A stretch of DNA of 49,930 bases from Chloroflexota bacterium (GTDB taxonomy: Bacteria > Chloroflexota > Anaerolineae > JAAEKA01), in NCBI GenBank assembly GCA_034717495.1, contig JAYELL010000033.1, forward strand, positions 26,802-76,731. Reading direction: 5' to 3'. The first letter of the stretch is position 1. Each line of letters opens with the position of its first letter. The translations under genes were made by a program, and so were the position numbers. Below are positions 8,357 through 15,855 of the stretch, piece after piece. The notes under the pieces were generated by a model. That model did not search any database and was not told the origin of the DNA. It worked only from the letters and a program-made list of their open reading frames with translations.

Positions 8357-9855
8357 TGAAGATAGCCCAACCCTTCCAATTGGCGCCGGGTCTCATCATC
8401 CAAACCAAGACCCGCTGCCTGCTGATCGCTGATCCGGGCATAGGCATGGCATTGCTCCAACCAGTCAGCGAGCAGACCGCGCATACCATCCGCAACCTCC
8501 GGAAAGCCCCCGATGACATTGTGTTGTTCCCCGGGATCAGCCTTAAGATCGAAGAGCATTTCCCGATCGGCCATCTGTCGGCGCATATAGAACATAGGAT
8601 TGCGCACCAGTTTTTTGACCATTTCGGGATTGGTGAGGTGTTGCCAGTATCCCTGCATTCGCCGCTGCCAACCTGTAGTTTGCGAACCATGCTGCTCGCC
8701 ATCAAGGGCAGCCGGCGGTGCAACCTTCAGGTACTTCCATCTCTCCGTACGTACGGCCAGAAGCCGGTTGTTGGCAATGGAGGACTGAGTCTCGGCATAG
8801 ACGGCTCGATCCGACTCTGACACGCCTTCCAATACCGGCAGCAAGCTTTTCCCCTGCATTTCGCTCGCTTCCTCTGCCATGCCCAGGACATCCAGGATCG
8901 TCGGTGCAATATCGGTCAACTGCACCAATGCACCGCAGGACTTCCTGACGTCGGCAGGCACCCTCTTTTTTCCTCGAGGCATCTTGATCAGCAACGGCAC
9001 GTGCATTACCTCATCGTAGGCCAGATGCCCATGTACGAAATCGCCGTGTTCCCCGAAGGCCTCACCATGGTCACCTGCCACAACGATCAACGTATCGTCG
9101 AACACCTCCAGTTCCCTCAAGCGCTGCAACAACAGCCCGAATTGGGTGTCAGTGTAAGCGATCTCGCCATCGTAAAGGTCCAGGAGACGCTGAACGTCCG
9201 CCTGATTGCGCACCTGGCGCACGCTTTCTGCGCTGCCATCGATCCGGCCACCATATCCTGGATCCGACCATCGATCGAAACCGGACGGCGGGTAATAGGG
9301 ATCGTGCGGGTCCAGGGCCCAGAGAAACAGAAACCAGGGTTTTTCCTGACCGGTTGCCCCGTCCAGCCAGGTGAAGGCATGCTCGTTGACATCCTCGGCC
9401 AAAGGCAATACGACCGTCGTGTCCTGCTCGAAGTAAAGCTTCCAGGCGCCGGTATTGCTGACCTCGCGCCGGGCCACCAGGGATGGATCCTTGTAGAGAT
9501 CGTTGAAATGATCAAAACCGATGGCAAAGCCCAGCGATGAGGAGACATTGCCAATGGTGCTCACGGCCGCCGTCTGGTAACCGGCTGCCTGCAGCAGTTC
9601 CGGCAGGCGTGGCACAGCCTTCAAAAACAGGTCACTGCGGGTGCGAACCCCATGGGCCGGCGGATAGCACCCACTGAGAATCGAGGCCGCTATTGGCTTG
9701 GTCCAGGTACTGGGAGCGAAGGCACGAGAGAAGCGCACGGTCTCCGATTCGGCCGCCAGACGGTCGATGTTCGGCGAAGTCTCCCTTCCATAGCCATGGC
9801 ATCCCAGATGGTCGGCGCGCAGGGCGTCGACGATGTAGACCAGAACGTTGATCAT
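8353..9855 (-). CDS. sulfatase-fold (AlkP superfamily) hydrolase/transferase with Thr at the nucleophile position
   Basis: The 500-aa protein opens with VLVYIVDALRADHLGCHGYG (metal-binding Asp) and has GDHGEAFGEHGDFVHGH (second metal site) and a C-terminal LGYLQ end. In sulfatases the sequence C/S-x-P-x-R precedes the x-S-x-L-x-G strand; here the aligned string is TKPIAASILSG, so the nucleophile position is Thr and no formylglycine Cys or Ser is present. Thr is used by phosphodiesterases and by phosphoglycerol/phosphoethanolamine transferases of this superfamily, so a role in phospho-decoration of the glycan is more likely than sulfate removal (inference). There are no obvious membrane helices or signal peptide, so it may act in the cytoplasm. 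It overlaps its neighbours by 4 nt on both sides. Confidence 0.78.
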   Translation of the reverse strand: MINVLVYIVDALRADHLGCHGYGRETSPNIDRLAAESETVRFSRAFAPSTWTKPIAASILSGCYPPAHGVRTRSDLFLKAVPRLPELLQAAGYQTAAVSTIGNVSSSLGFAIGFDHFNDLYKDPSLVARREVSNTGAWKLYFEQDTTVVLPLAEDVNEHAFTWLDGATGQEKPWFLFLWALDPHDPYYPPSGFDRWSDPGYGGRIDGSAESVRQVRNQADVQRLLDLYDGEIAYTDTQFGLLLQRLRELEVFDDTLIVVAGDHGEAFGEHGDFVHGHLAYDEVMHVPLLIKMPRGKKRVPADVRKSCGALVQLTDIAPTILDVLGMAEEASEMQGKSLLPVLEGVSESDRAVYAETQSSIANNRLLAVRTERWKYLKVAPPAALDGEQHGSQTTGWQRRMQGYWQHLTNPEMVKKLVRNPMFYMRRQMADREMLFDLKADPGEQHNVIGGFPEVADGMRGLLADWLEQCHAYARISDQQAAGLGLDDETRRQLEGLGYLQ

Positions 9856-10970
9856 CCAGATACAGACCTGTAGAGCTCCAATAATCGTTCCACGTAGATA
9901 GAGATGTCGTATTCCGCTAGTGCCTGCCTGCGGTTTTGGTTTCCCATGCGATCGCGGAGATCGGGATCGTCCAGCAATGCAGTGATCGCACCGGCCAGGG
10001 CTGTCACATCCCCTGGTGGCACCAACAGGCCATTGCGCGGCTCCTCAAAAATGTCAGGAATGCCGCCCACAGGCGTTGTTACTACCGGAAGGCCGGCAGC
10101 CATGGCTTCCAGCACGGCGATCGGAAGACCCTCGGCAAAGGAGGGAAGCACCAGTAAGCTCGATTCCTGCAGCAGTTTCAGCTTGTCATCGCCGCGCACA
10201 AAGCCGGGAAAGACCACCGCCTCTGGAAAGGCAACTGCCTCTCGCAGCAGGTCGGGTGGCGGTTCGCCGCCGCAAATAACCACCTTCACGCCCGGATGGG
10301 CCGCGGCAACCTGGGGCACGGCGGCTATCAGGTCCCGCACACCCTTGCGCCGGGAGAAATCGCCCAGAAAGAGTACCTGGTTGGGCAATCGGGTTTCGGG
10401 ATTATCCGGTGGCCTGATCAGCTGGCAATCCACCGGGTTTGATAGCATCACTACCCGCTGTACGAACCCGGGCCCGGCATCCGCAATCTCAACCAAAACA
10501 GGCTGCCAGCCGGGCGAAAGCACAATGACCCTGGTCGCGCTGCGCAACGTCCAACGGACAAGACGCCTGCTGACGGCGCTACCGCCGTCGAAAAACGACG
10601 TCGCGGCACTTGCATCCCCTGGCAAATGCCAGTGAAACAGTACCGGCACACCTGACCAGCTCCCCAGAGCCAGATAAAGCGCGTGGCGATAGAAGCTGGT
10701 GCCGTCTCCGACATGCAGATGCATGACGTCCACGGACCGTCCCAGCAGATCGGCGGCCGTCTGCCACAGCGTCGCGCCGAAACGCCGTAGCTTGGCGATG
10801 GAACCGTGGCGAGTGCCTTCAGCCAGGTAGGTCAAGCAACAGCCTTCAGAGAGGCTCGAGTCCAGAATGGTTCCGGTCACGGCAGAGATTCCGCCGTAGA
10901 TCCTTGGCACAGGGCCAATCATCAAGACTCGAAGTCCGGTCTCCGAAACCAGGGGCATGGGGTTTGTCAA
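9852..10970 (-). CDS. GT4 family glycosyltransferase
   Basis: The 372-aa GT-B enzyme starts with VLMIGPVPRIYGGISAVT (acceptor-side glycine loop). The C-terminal donor domain contains VLFLGDFSRRKGVRDLIAA and the classical EGLPIAVLEAMAAGLPVV, where the two Glu of E-x7-E bind the nucleotide sugar. It likely extends the lipid-linked oligosaccharide. Start: the frame opens with TTG at 10970 (AGGTT upstream); an in-frame ATG lies four codons later at 10958. It follows the O-antigen ligase gene after a 76-nt gap that holds no clear terminator, and its stop overlaps the next ATG. Confidence 0.87.
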   Translation of the reverse strand: MTNPMPLVSETGLRVLMIGPVPRIYGGISAVTGTILDSSLSEGCCLTYLAEGTRHGSIAKLRRFGATLWQTAADLLGRSVDVMHLHVGDGTSFYRHALYLALGSWSGVPVLFHWHLPGDASAATSFFDGGSAVSRRLVRWTLRSATRVIVLSPGWQPVLVEIADAGPGFVQRVVMLSNPVDCQLIRPPDNPETRLPNQVLFLGDFSRRKGVRDLIAAVPQVAAAHPGVKVVICGGEPPPDLLREAVAFPEAVVFPGFVRGDDKLKLLQESSLLVLPSFAEGLPIAVLEAMAAGLPVVTTPVGGIPDIFEEPRNGLLVPPGDVTALAGAITALLDDPDLRDRMGNQNRRQALAEYDISIYVERLLELYRSVSG

Positions 10971-11046
10971 TTCAACCTGGCCGGACGAGCGAGACAGGTC
11001 ACGCGATTTGATAAGGTCGAAGGTGTTAAAAACCCATGGGCCCAGC

Positions 11047-12552
11047 TCATGGATCGCCAGTCAAGCTGCCGGGCGCCGGGTCCTGGTCCTCAGGAAGCAT
11101 GTATCTATCGATTGCCATGACAAGCCCGGCCATGATCCAGAAATAGACCGCTACCGTGGGCTGGGAAAAGACGTTGTCTCCCATGGCACCGACAAACATG
11201 CCGACAGTGCTGATCAAAAAGGCAAGGCCCAACAGCCGAAGCATTCGATCGGGCGCTTTCCGGTAGACGCGGAACCCCACGATGACCAGCACAACGAGGG
11301 TAGCAATGAAGGCCAGCGTACCGATCAGGCCCACATCCAGCATGAAGCCAAGAATCTCGTTGTGGGGACGGTTGCCAACCAGAAACTTCTCCCGCCGCCA
11401 ATAAAGGCCTCCGGACGCGGGCCCCGCCTGAAGAATGTAGTAATTCTCGAAGGCTTTCATGCCCAGCCCACCCAGAAGGCTCAACGGATTGCTGGTGATC
11501 CATTCGGTTGCGAAACGCCAAACATCGAGGCGACCGAAAAGGGTACTATCACTTTCGGAAACCTGGGTAACGCGGTTGAGCAGAGGCGCAAATGCGACCA
11601 ACGCCACACCCGCAACCAACGGAATGGAAAAGAGCAATTGGCGGAAGCGAGCCTTTTTCTCCAACAAACCCAGAACAAGAAGGGAAGCCACCATGGCAAT
11701 CCATGCACCGCGAATAAACGTCAAAACCAGGGCCACGACAGCAGCCAGCATCAACGCAAATAGCAGCGGCCGGCTGAACCACCATGAAACGTCCGAGCAG
11801 TCACCCAACTGATCGGTGTCCTCGCCTCGCTCGGCAAGGAAAAGAACCAGCAGCAACGGGATGATCAACACCAGATAGTACGCCAGTGTGAAAGGCCCGC
11901 CTGCCAGACCATAGATACGGTTAAAGACCGCGCCCGCCCAGATGATTTGACCTCCGCCGGTTGCCGCCTGAAAAAAGCCGATCAAAATGGGTATTAGCGC
12001 CGAAACCACCAGGGCCAAAACCATTCGTCTGACCTGCACCCGGGTACGGATCGTGTCGACAATCAACCAGACCAGCGCGTAATAGCCAACAAAGCGAAAA
12101 ATGCCCTTGATAGATTCCAGTTTCACCGGGGTCCAGATCAAAGTCACGATGGGCACCGCAAGAAAGATCAGATAGGGCACCGAAATGGGCAGTCCACCCA
12201 CGGGCTTGCGATCAATCAGAATCCGGAGTAAGGTTCCGACGAGCAGCAAGGACATCAGCACGATGTCCGGGCTCAGGCGTACCCCGCCAAACGAGATATC
12301 GACGCTGTTCAGGTTGACGGCAAACAGGGTGTAGAAGATCAGTGCCCATTCAGGCCGCATGACAACAGCGGCGATCCAGATGATCCCTGCGGCGGCAGCC
12401 AGCAAAAATAGGGCCAGCCTGGGGGATTGGAAATAACCCAGAAACAGGCCAATCATGACCGCGCCAGCCAATCCTGCCGGTATCAACAACCAGGCGGGAT
12501 GGAAACGAAAGCTGCGGGGGCCTGCTGAGCGACCAATTTGAGCGTTGAACAC
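11047..12552 (-). CDS. O-antigen ligase / polymerase family membrane protein (Wzy/WaaL-like)
   Basis: Polytopic membrane protein of about 501 aa with roughly 11-12 hydrophobic helices. In the C-terminal half it has the periplasmic-loop segment NRPHNEILGFMLDVGLIG, the Wzy_C-type HN motif, and RGAWIAMVASLLVLGLL before it. Such proteins join or polymerise lipid-linked glycan units outside the membrane. The open frame extends to 12696 but that part lies inside the upstream gene. The GTG at 12552, 16 nt after the upstream TAG and preceded by GGGACGG, is the first plausible start; the next Met is within the first membrane helix. Ligase and polymerase roles cannot be told apart from sequence. Confidence 0.82.
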   Translation of the reverse strand: MFNAQIGRSAGPRSFRFHPAWLLIPAGLAGAVMIGLFLGYFQSPRLALFLLAAAAGIIWIAAVVMRPEWALIFYTLFAVNLNSVDISFGGVRLSPDIVLMSLLLVGTLLRILIDRKPVGGLPISVPYLIFLAVPIVTLIWTPVKLESIKGIFRFVGYYALVWLIVDTIRTRVQVRRMVLALVVSALIPILIGFFQAATGGGQIIWAGAVFNRIYGLAGGPFTLAYYLVLIIPLLLVLFLAERGEDTDQLGDCSDVSWWFSRPLLFALMLAAVVALVLTFIRGAWIAMVASLLVLGLLEKKARFRQLLFSIPLVAGVALVAFAPLLNRVTQVSESDSTLFGRLDVWRFATEWITSNPLSLLGGLGMKAFENYYILQAGPASGGLYWRREKFLVGNRPHNEILGFMLDVGLIGTLAFIATLVVLVIVGFRVYRKAPDRMLRLLGLAFLISTVGMFVGAMGDNVFSQPTVAVYFWIMAGLVMAIDRYMLPEDQDPAPGSLTGDP

Positions 12553-12568
12553 TGGATGATCCGTCCCG

Positions 12569-14251
12569 CTATTCTCGCAAATAACCGAGGCCGGCCAATT
12601 GCTCGCGGATGGCTGCCTCTTCATCTGCCGACAACTGTACCCCGTCCGCGGCGGGTTGCGTCTCGTATTCCTCGAAAGCCACCGGCTTTCGTGCATCCGG
12701 CGAGAAGAGGTCTATGAGAACGTTGCCGTCCATGGCGGGTGAGATTGGCAAGCCCATCGAGTACAGAATGGTGGGCGCCATGTCGACAATGTTCGCTCCT
12801 TCCAGCCACTCTCCCTGGCGGACTCCCGGTCCTGCTGCCACGAACAACCCGGTGGGGTGGTGGCTCGCGCTGTACTCGCTGAGCTGATCCATCGGCATGG
12901 GCGTTACCAGGGGTCCATCGATCGCAGCACCGCCGGTGTAGTCGGCGGTCAACTCAACCAGTATATCCGGAATATCGTCCAGGTAGGGTCCTTCAAAGAG
13001 TTCCTCGCGCCGGGATGCCCTGGCAACGATCGGGACGCCGGTATCGGGATCGGTCAGCTCCGCCAACATCTCGACCAGGTGCTCACAGAGGCGCTCGTAT
13101 TCATCGCCAGGCGACACAATGCCCTCGGATTGTCTCCCTACCATGTTGACGACAATCCCCTCGACGGAGGGGAATATCTTGAACCGGTACACCTGGGTTT
13201 CCGACCAGTCGACATTGCTGAGATTCATATGCCTGGCAAACAGGTTGGCCCGCATCCCGGCAGGCATCCGGTGCCGCAGCCTTTCGCGCCATTGGGTGGG
13301 CAGGTTACGGCGCAATCCGCTAACCATCCTGTTGAACCGACGCGATTTACCGGAGGTGCCAGCTCGCCTGCGAAGCAGCCCCTGTCCGGCCAACCACGCG
13401 TTCAAATGTACTTGCCGGTGGGGATAGGGTCCCATGCCATGGTCCGACATCACGAAAATGGTTGTCTCGCCCGGTTCGGGGATGGCTTCGAGCAACCGGC
13501 CGATTTCCCGATCTGCCACCTCATATTGGTGATTGATGACCTGGCCGAACTGTTGCGCCCCTTTTGCATCGTAGGCGGGATAATCGGGGTCGGCATATTT
13601 CCAGAACAGATGCGGGATGTTATCGGTACTGTTCCATACGATCAGGAAGAGGTCGAATTCCTGTTCATTTAGGGCATCAAGCGAAATATCGGTATACTTC
13701 TGCACCCAATAATCGGCAGCTCTGGCCGTTTCCTCCGGGGACAACGAGAAGTTGAAATTATCAGGCATCTCGTCCCAACGCCCCAAGTCCCGCGCCATCG
13801 ATTCAGGATACACCTGAGGCGCCGGGCCGAACGGCCTGGGAAAGCCGCTGACCAGGAAGCCGTTGACCGCAAAGGGCGGATAGGTCATCGGCACCCCGAC
13901 AGATCCGACCCGTCCACCTCGCTGGCTCACCAGTTCAGGAAGACTTCGCCCCTGATAGTCGCCACTGGTGGCAAACTCGTCCCGGTAGCCGCCATAGGTA
14001 CTCAGGTCGAACTTTCGAAACTGGTAGACCCCGTGTCGGCCTGGGTTCTGTCCGGTCAGAAAGGTCACCCAGGCAGCGGCCGAGATCGGAGGCACGGTAG
14101 ACGCCAGCGGACCTGCCGTGCCCCGGGCAACCAATCGGGCCAGATTGGGCATGCAACCCGTTTCCATCAGGGGTCGGGCGATATCCCAGGTCGCACCGTC
14201 GAGACCGATGACAATGACCGGGGAAAGGGGTACAACTGTCGGCTTCTGCAT
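12569..14251 (-). CDS. AlkP-superfamily phosphodiesterase/phosphohydrolase (type I phosphodiesterase-like)
   Basis: The 560-aa predicted metalloenzyme has VIVIGLDGATWDIARPLM (first metal Asp), the nucleophile region VPPISAAAWVTFLTGQNPGR (Ser or Thr in the ISA segment), MSDHGMGPYPHRQVHLN (second metal site) and a late ASHHPTG histidine. This pattern matches the predicted AlkP phosphohydrolase/phosphomutase group (COG3379-like). No signal peptide is evident. It is the first gene of the glycan operon. I chose ATG 14251 because a good promoter (14261-14289) puts the transcription start about 3 nt upstream. The frame opens further up at a TTG (14374), but that stretch contains the promoter. Substrate unknown; a phosphorylated glycan or lipid carrier is a guess from context. 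Confidence 0.78.
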   Translation of the reverse strand: MQKPTVVPLSPVIVIGLDGATWDIARPLMETGCMPNLARLVARGTAGPLASTVPPISAAAWVTFLTGQNPGRHGVYQFRKFDLSTYGGYRDEFATSGDYQGRSLPELVSQRGGRVGSVGVPMTYPPFAVNGFLVSGFPRPFGPAPQVYPESMARDLGRWDEMPDNFNFSLSPEETARAADYWVQKYTDISLDALNEQEFDLFLIVWNSTDNIPHLFWKYADPDYPAYDAKGAQQFGQVINHQYEVADREIGRLLEAIPEPGETTIFVMSDHGMGPYPHRQVHLNAWLAGQGLLRRRAGTSGKSRRFNRMVSGLRRNLPTQWRERLRHRMPAGMRANLFARHMNLSNVDWSETQVYRFKIFPSVEGIVVNMVGRQSEGIVSPGDEYERLCEHLVEMLAELTDPDTGVPIVARASRREELFEGPYLDDIPDILVELTADYTGGAAIDGPLVTPMPMDQLSEYSASHHPTGLFVAAGPGVRQGEWLEGANIVDMAPTILYSMGLPISPAMDGNVLIDLFSPDARKPVAFEEYETQPAADGVQLSADEEAAIREQLAGLGYLRE

Positions 14252-14260
14252 AGCCGCGGA

Positions 14261-14289
14261 ATTGTACCACGCAGCCAATGATGTGCCAA
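14261..14289 (-). promoter_or_regulatory. sigma-70-like promoter of the glycan operon
   Basis: Minus-strand TTGGCA (14284-14289), 17-nt spacer, TACAAT (14261-14266). The expected start point is at about 14254, leaving only 2-3 nt before the ATG at 14251, so the first mRNA would be leaderless. No ribosome site precedes that ATG. Confidence 0.65.
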
Positions 14290-14430
14290 GAACATGGTTG
14301 TACCGTCGGGGCATCCCCAATAAAGAAGCCAGCGAAAAGGTTGTGATGTCCACAAGGGTTGCTCGACCTGCCAACCCCTATCTTTGACCCGCTCCAGCTT
14401 CTGCGGTATGATCAACCTCGATGAGTTCAC

Positions 14431-14588
14431 CGAAGGTCTGCGTGATCAGCCTTCCTCTGTCCGGTCTAACGGGAAGGTCGAAATGAACCGCAGATCAACG
14501 CTGATATACGCTGATCAGACACCAGAAAAGAAAAGAGAGGATCAGCGACCATCTGCGCCGAAGGTCTGCGTGATCGGCGTTTCTCTGG
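14431..14588. repeat. dispersed repeat-like block (GCAGAT/CTGATC motifs)
   Basis: A 17-nt string CGAAGGTCTGCGTGATC occurs twice (14431-14447 and 14559-14575), and similarity continues for ~13 nt after each copy. Between them lie AACCGCAGATCAACGCTGAT and related CTGATC/GATCAGCG strings. This resembles the ACGCAGAT family of intergenic repeats. It fills most of the 229-nt gap upstream of the alpha/beta hydrolase; no gene was seen. Confidence 0.5.
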
Positions 14589-14617
14589 CTTGTCCAGGTT
14601 AGTACCTACCAACTACC

Positions 14618-15421
14618 ATGAAAAACGAGCACAACTCGGACCCAACCGTCGATCTCTTCTACAGCGAAAGTGGCGTCGGACAGCCGCTGGTCCTGCTCCA
14701 TGGCCTGGGCGGCACCGGCAATGACTGGGAACTCCAATTGCCTGCTTTTGCACCCAGATACCGGTCCCTCTCTGTCGACTTGAGAGGCCACGGTCGCTCG
14801 CCCAAGCCCAAGGGCCCCTACCACATAACCCAGTTTGCCGGCGACGTGGTCAAGCTGTTAAAGAACGTTGACGCCTATCCTGCCCATGTGTTGGGTCTTT
14901 CCCTGGGAGGTGCCGTCGCTCAACAGTTGGCTATCGATTATCCAGACGCGGTGCGCAGCCTGGTCCTGGTCAATACCCTGCCTCGCTTCGTATCATCGCA
15001 ATGGCGCTACCGTTTGATGGGTGCCCGTCGCTTCGCCAACCTCTATTTCCAGGGCATGGACAAGGTGGCCGAAGATGTGGCTGAACGATTGTTTCCAATG
15101 CTGGAACAGGCACCCTTGCGAACGGAGGCTATTTCCAGACTGGCCACCAATGATATGTCGGCCTATCGAGCGAGCATCTGGGCGGTCGCCCGCTTCGATG
15201 TCACCTTGTTATTGGACTTGATTGACTGCCCCGCGCTGGTGGTTGCCGGCGACCGGGACATCACAATACCCCTGGAACCAAAGGTTGCCCTGGCCGACAG
15301 CCTGCCAAACGCCAAATTCACCATGGTCTATGACTCTGGGCACGCGACACCTATTGACCAGCCCGAAGTATTTAATCAGGCTGTGTTGGATTTCCTGGAG
15401 TCGACAGGTGCCGGCGGTTGA
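14618..15421 (+). CDS. alpha/beta-hydrolase fold protein
   Basis: The 267-aa single-domain hydrolase has the oxyanion-hole motif HGLGG at residues 28-32 and DLRGHGRS. The nucleophile elbow GLSLGG carries Ser95, an acidic residue sits in VVAGDRDITIP (about 213), and the catalytic His is in DSGHATPIDQP (about 242). The order and length fit the esterase/3-oxoadipate enol-lactonase-like group. Substrate cannot be determined. It is monocistronic: no gene precedes it on this strand and a strong hairpin terminator follows 28 nt after the stop. An SD is not evident before the ATG. Confidence 0.82.
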   Translation: MKNEHNSDPTVDLFYSESGVGQPLVLLHGLGGTGNDWELQLPAFAPRYRSLSVDLRGHGRSPKPKGPYHITQFAGDVVKLLKNVDAYPAHVLGLSLGGAVAQQLAIDYPDAVRSLVLVNTLPRFVSSQWRYRLMGARRFANLYFQGMDKVAEDVAERLFPMLEQAPLRTEAISRLATNDMSAYRASIWAVARFDVTLLLDLIDCPALVVAGDRDITIPLEPKVALADSLPNAKFTMVYDSGHATPIDQPEVFNQAVLDFLESTGAGG

Positions 15422-15448
15422 ACCTGGACCAGAGTTCGCCGACATGCC

Positions 15449-15476
15449 AGAAGCCCCGGTGATAGCCGGGGCTTCT
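15449..15476 (+). terminator. intrinsic terminator of the alpha/beta hydrolase gene
   Basis: Perfect 11-bp stem AGAAGCCCCGG / CCGGGGCTTCT with a 6-nt loop, followed by TCGTTT. The U-run is short but the stem is very GC rich. It may also serve the convergent small gene at 15506-15697. Confidence 0.75.
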
Positions 15477-15505
15477 TCGTTTAGCAGGCGGGTAATCTAG
15501 GGCAT

Positions 15506-15697
15506 CTAGTGGATTACTTCGTCGTCCAATAATAGCATCAACTGGTCGAGCGTGAACATCGGAAAAAACTCCAATAACTCTTCCAGTGGATAGCCCTGAG
15601 CCAATAGATTTAGAACTAACTCACGAGGTAAATCGTTGTTGCTCTTATCATCTGGCTCGTATGACACCCGCTCCAAGCGGGCATGACGTCGATCCAA
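15506..15697 (-). CDS. small DUF433-like protein (short or truncated)
   Basis: The 63-aa protein has a C-terminal two-thirds (VLNLLAQGYPLEELLEFFPM and FTLDQLMLLLDDE) that resembles the helix-turn-helix part of DUF433, a family that often acts as antitoxin or DNA-binding protein. The usual N-terminal part (a conserved CIRGTRI-like segment) is missing or diverged, so it may be a degenerate member. Expression signals look real: GGAGGG lies 9 nt before the TTG start, and a TTGCTG-17-TATACT promoter lies upstream. No toxin gene sits next to it. It faces away from the M14 peptidase gene. Confidence 0.5.
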   Translation of the reverse strand: MDRRHARLERVSYEPDDKSNNDLPRELVLNLLAQGYPLEELLEFFPMFTLDQLMLLLDDEVIH

Positions 15698-15729
15698 AGT
15701 ACAGGGCCCTCCAATTTTTAGGTTGAGTT

Positions 15730-15758
15730 AGTATAGCATACCCAATTCCCACCAGCAA
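15730..15758 (-). promoter_or_regulatory. promoter of the DUF433-like gene
   Basis: Minus-strand TTGCTG (15753-15758), 17-nt spacer, TATACT (15730-15735). The leader is about 27 nt with a GGAGGG ribosome site. Confidence 0.65.
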
Positions 15759-15782
15759 ACTTATGGTAGAGCATGATTCGGT

Positions 15783-15811
15783 TTGACAATCCGATGGGCG
15801 TATGGTAGCGT
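15783..15811 (+). promoter_or_regulatory. likely promoter of the M14 peptidase gene
   Basis: Perfect -35 TTGACA (15783-15788), 17-nt spacer, weak -10 TAGCGT (15806-15811) preceded by TGG, an extended -10. The leader to the ATG at 15856 is about 38 nt. It is divergent from the DUF433-like promoter. Confidence 0.5.
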
Positions 15812-15855
15812 GGGCACCCGTATTTCTACCCAAAAAATCACGCCCGAGGTATGCC

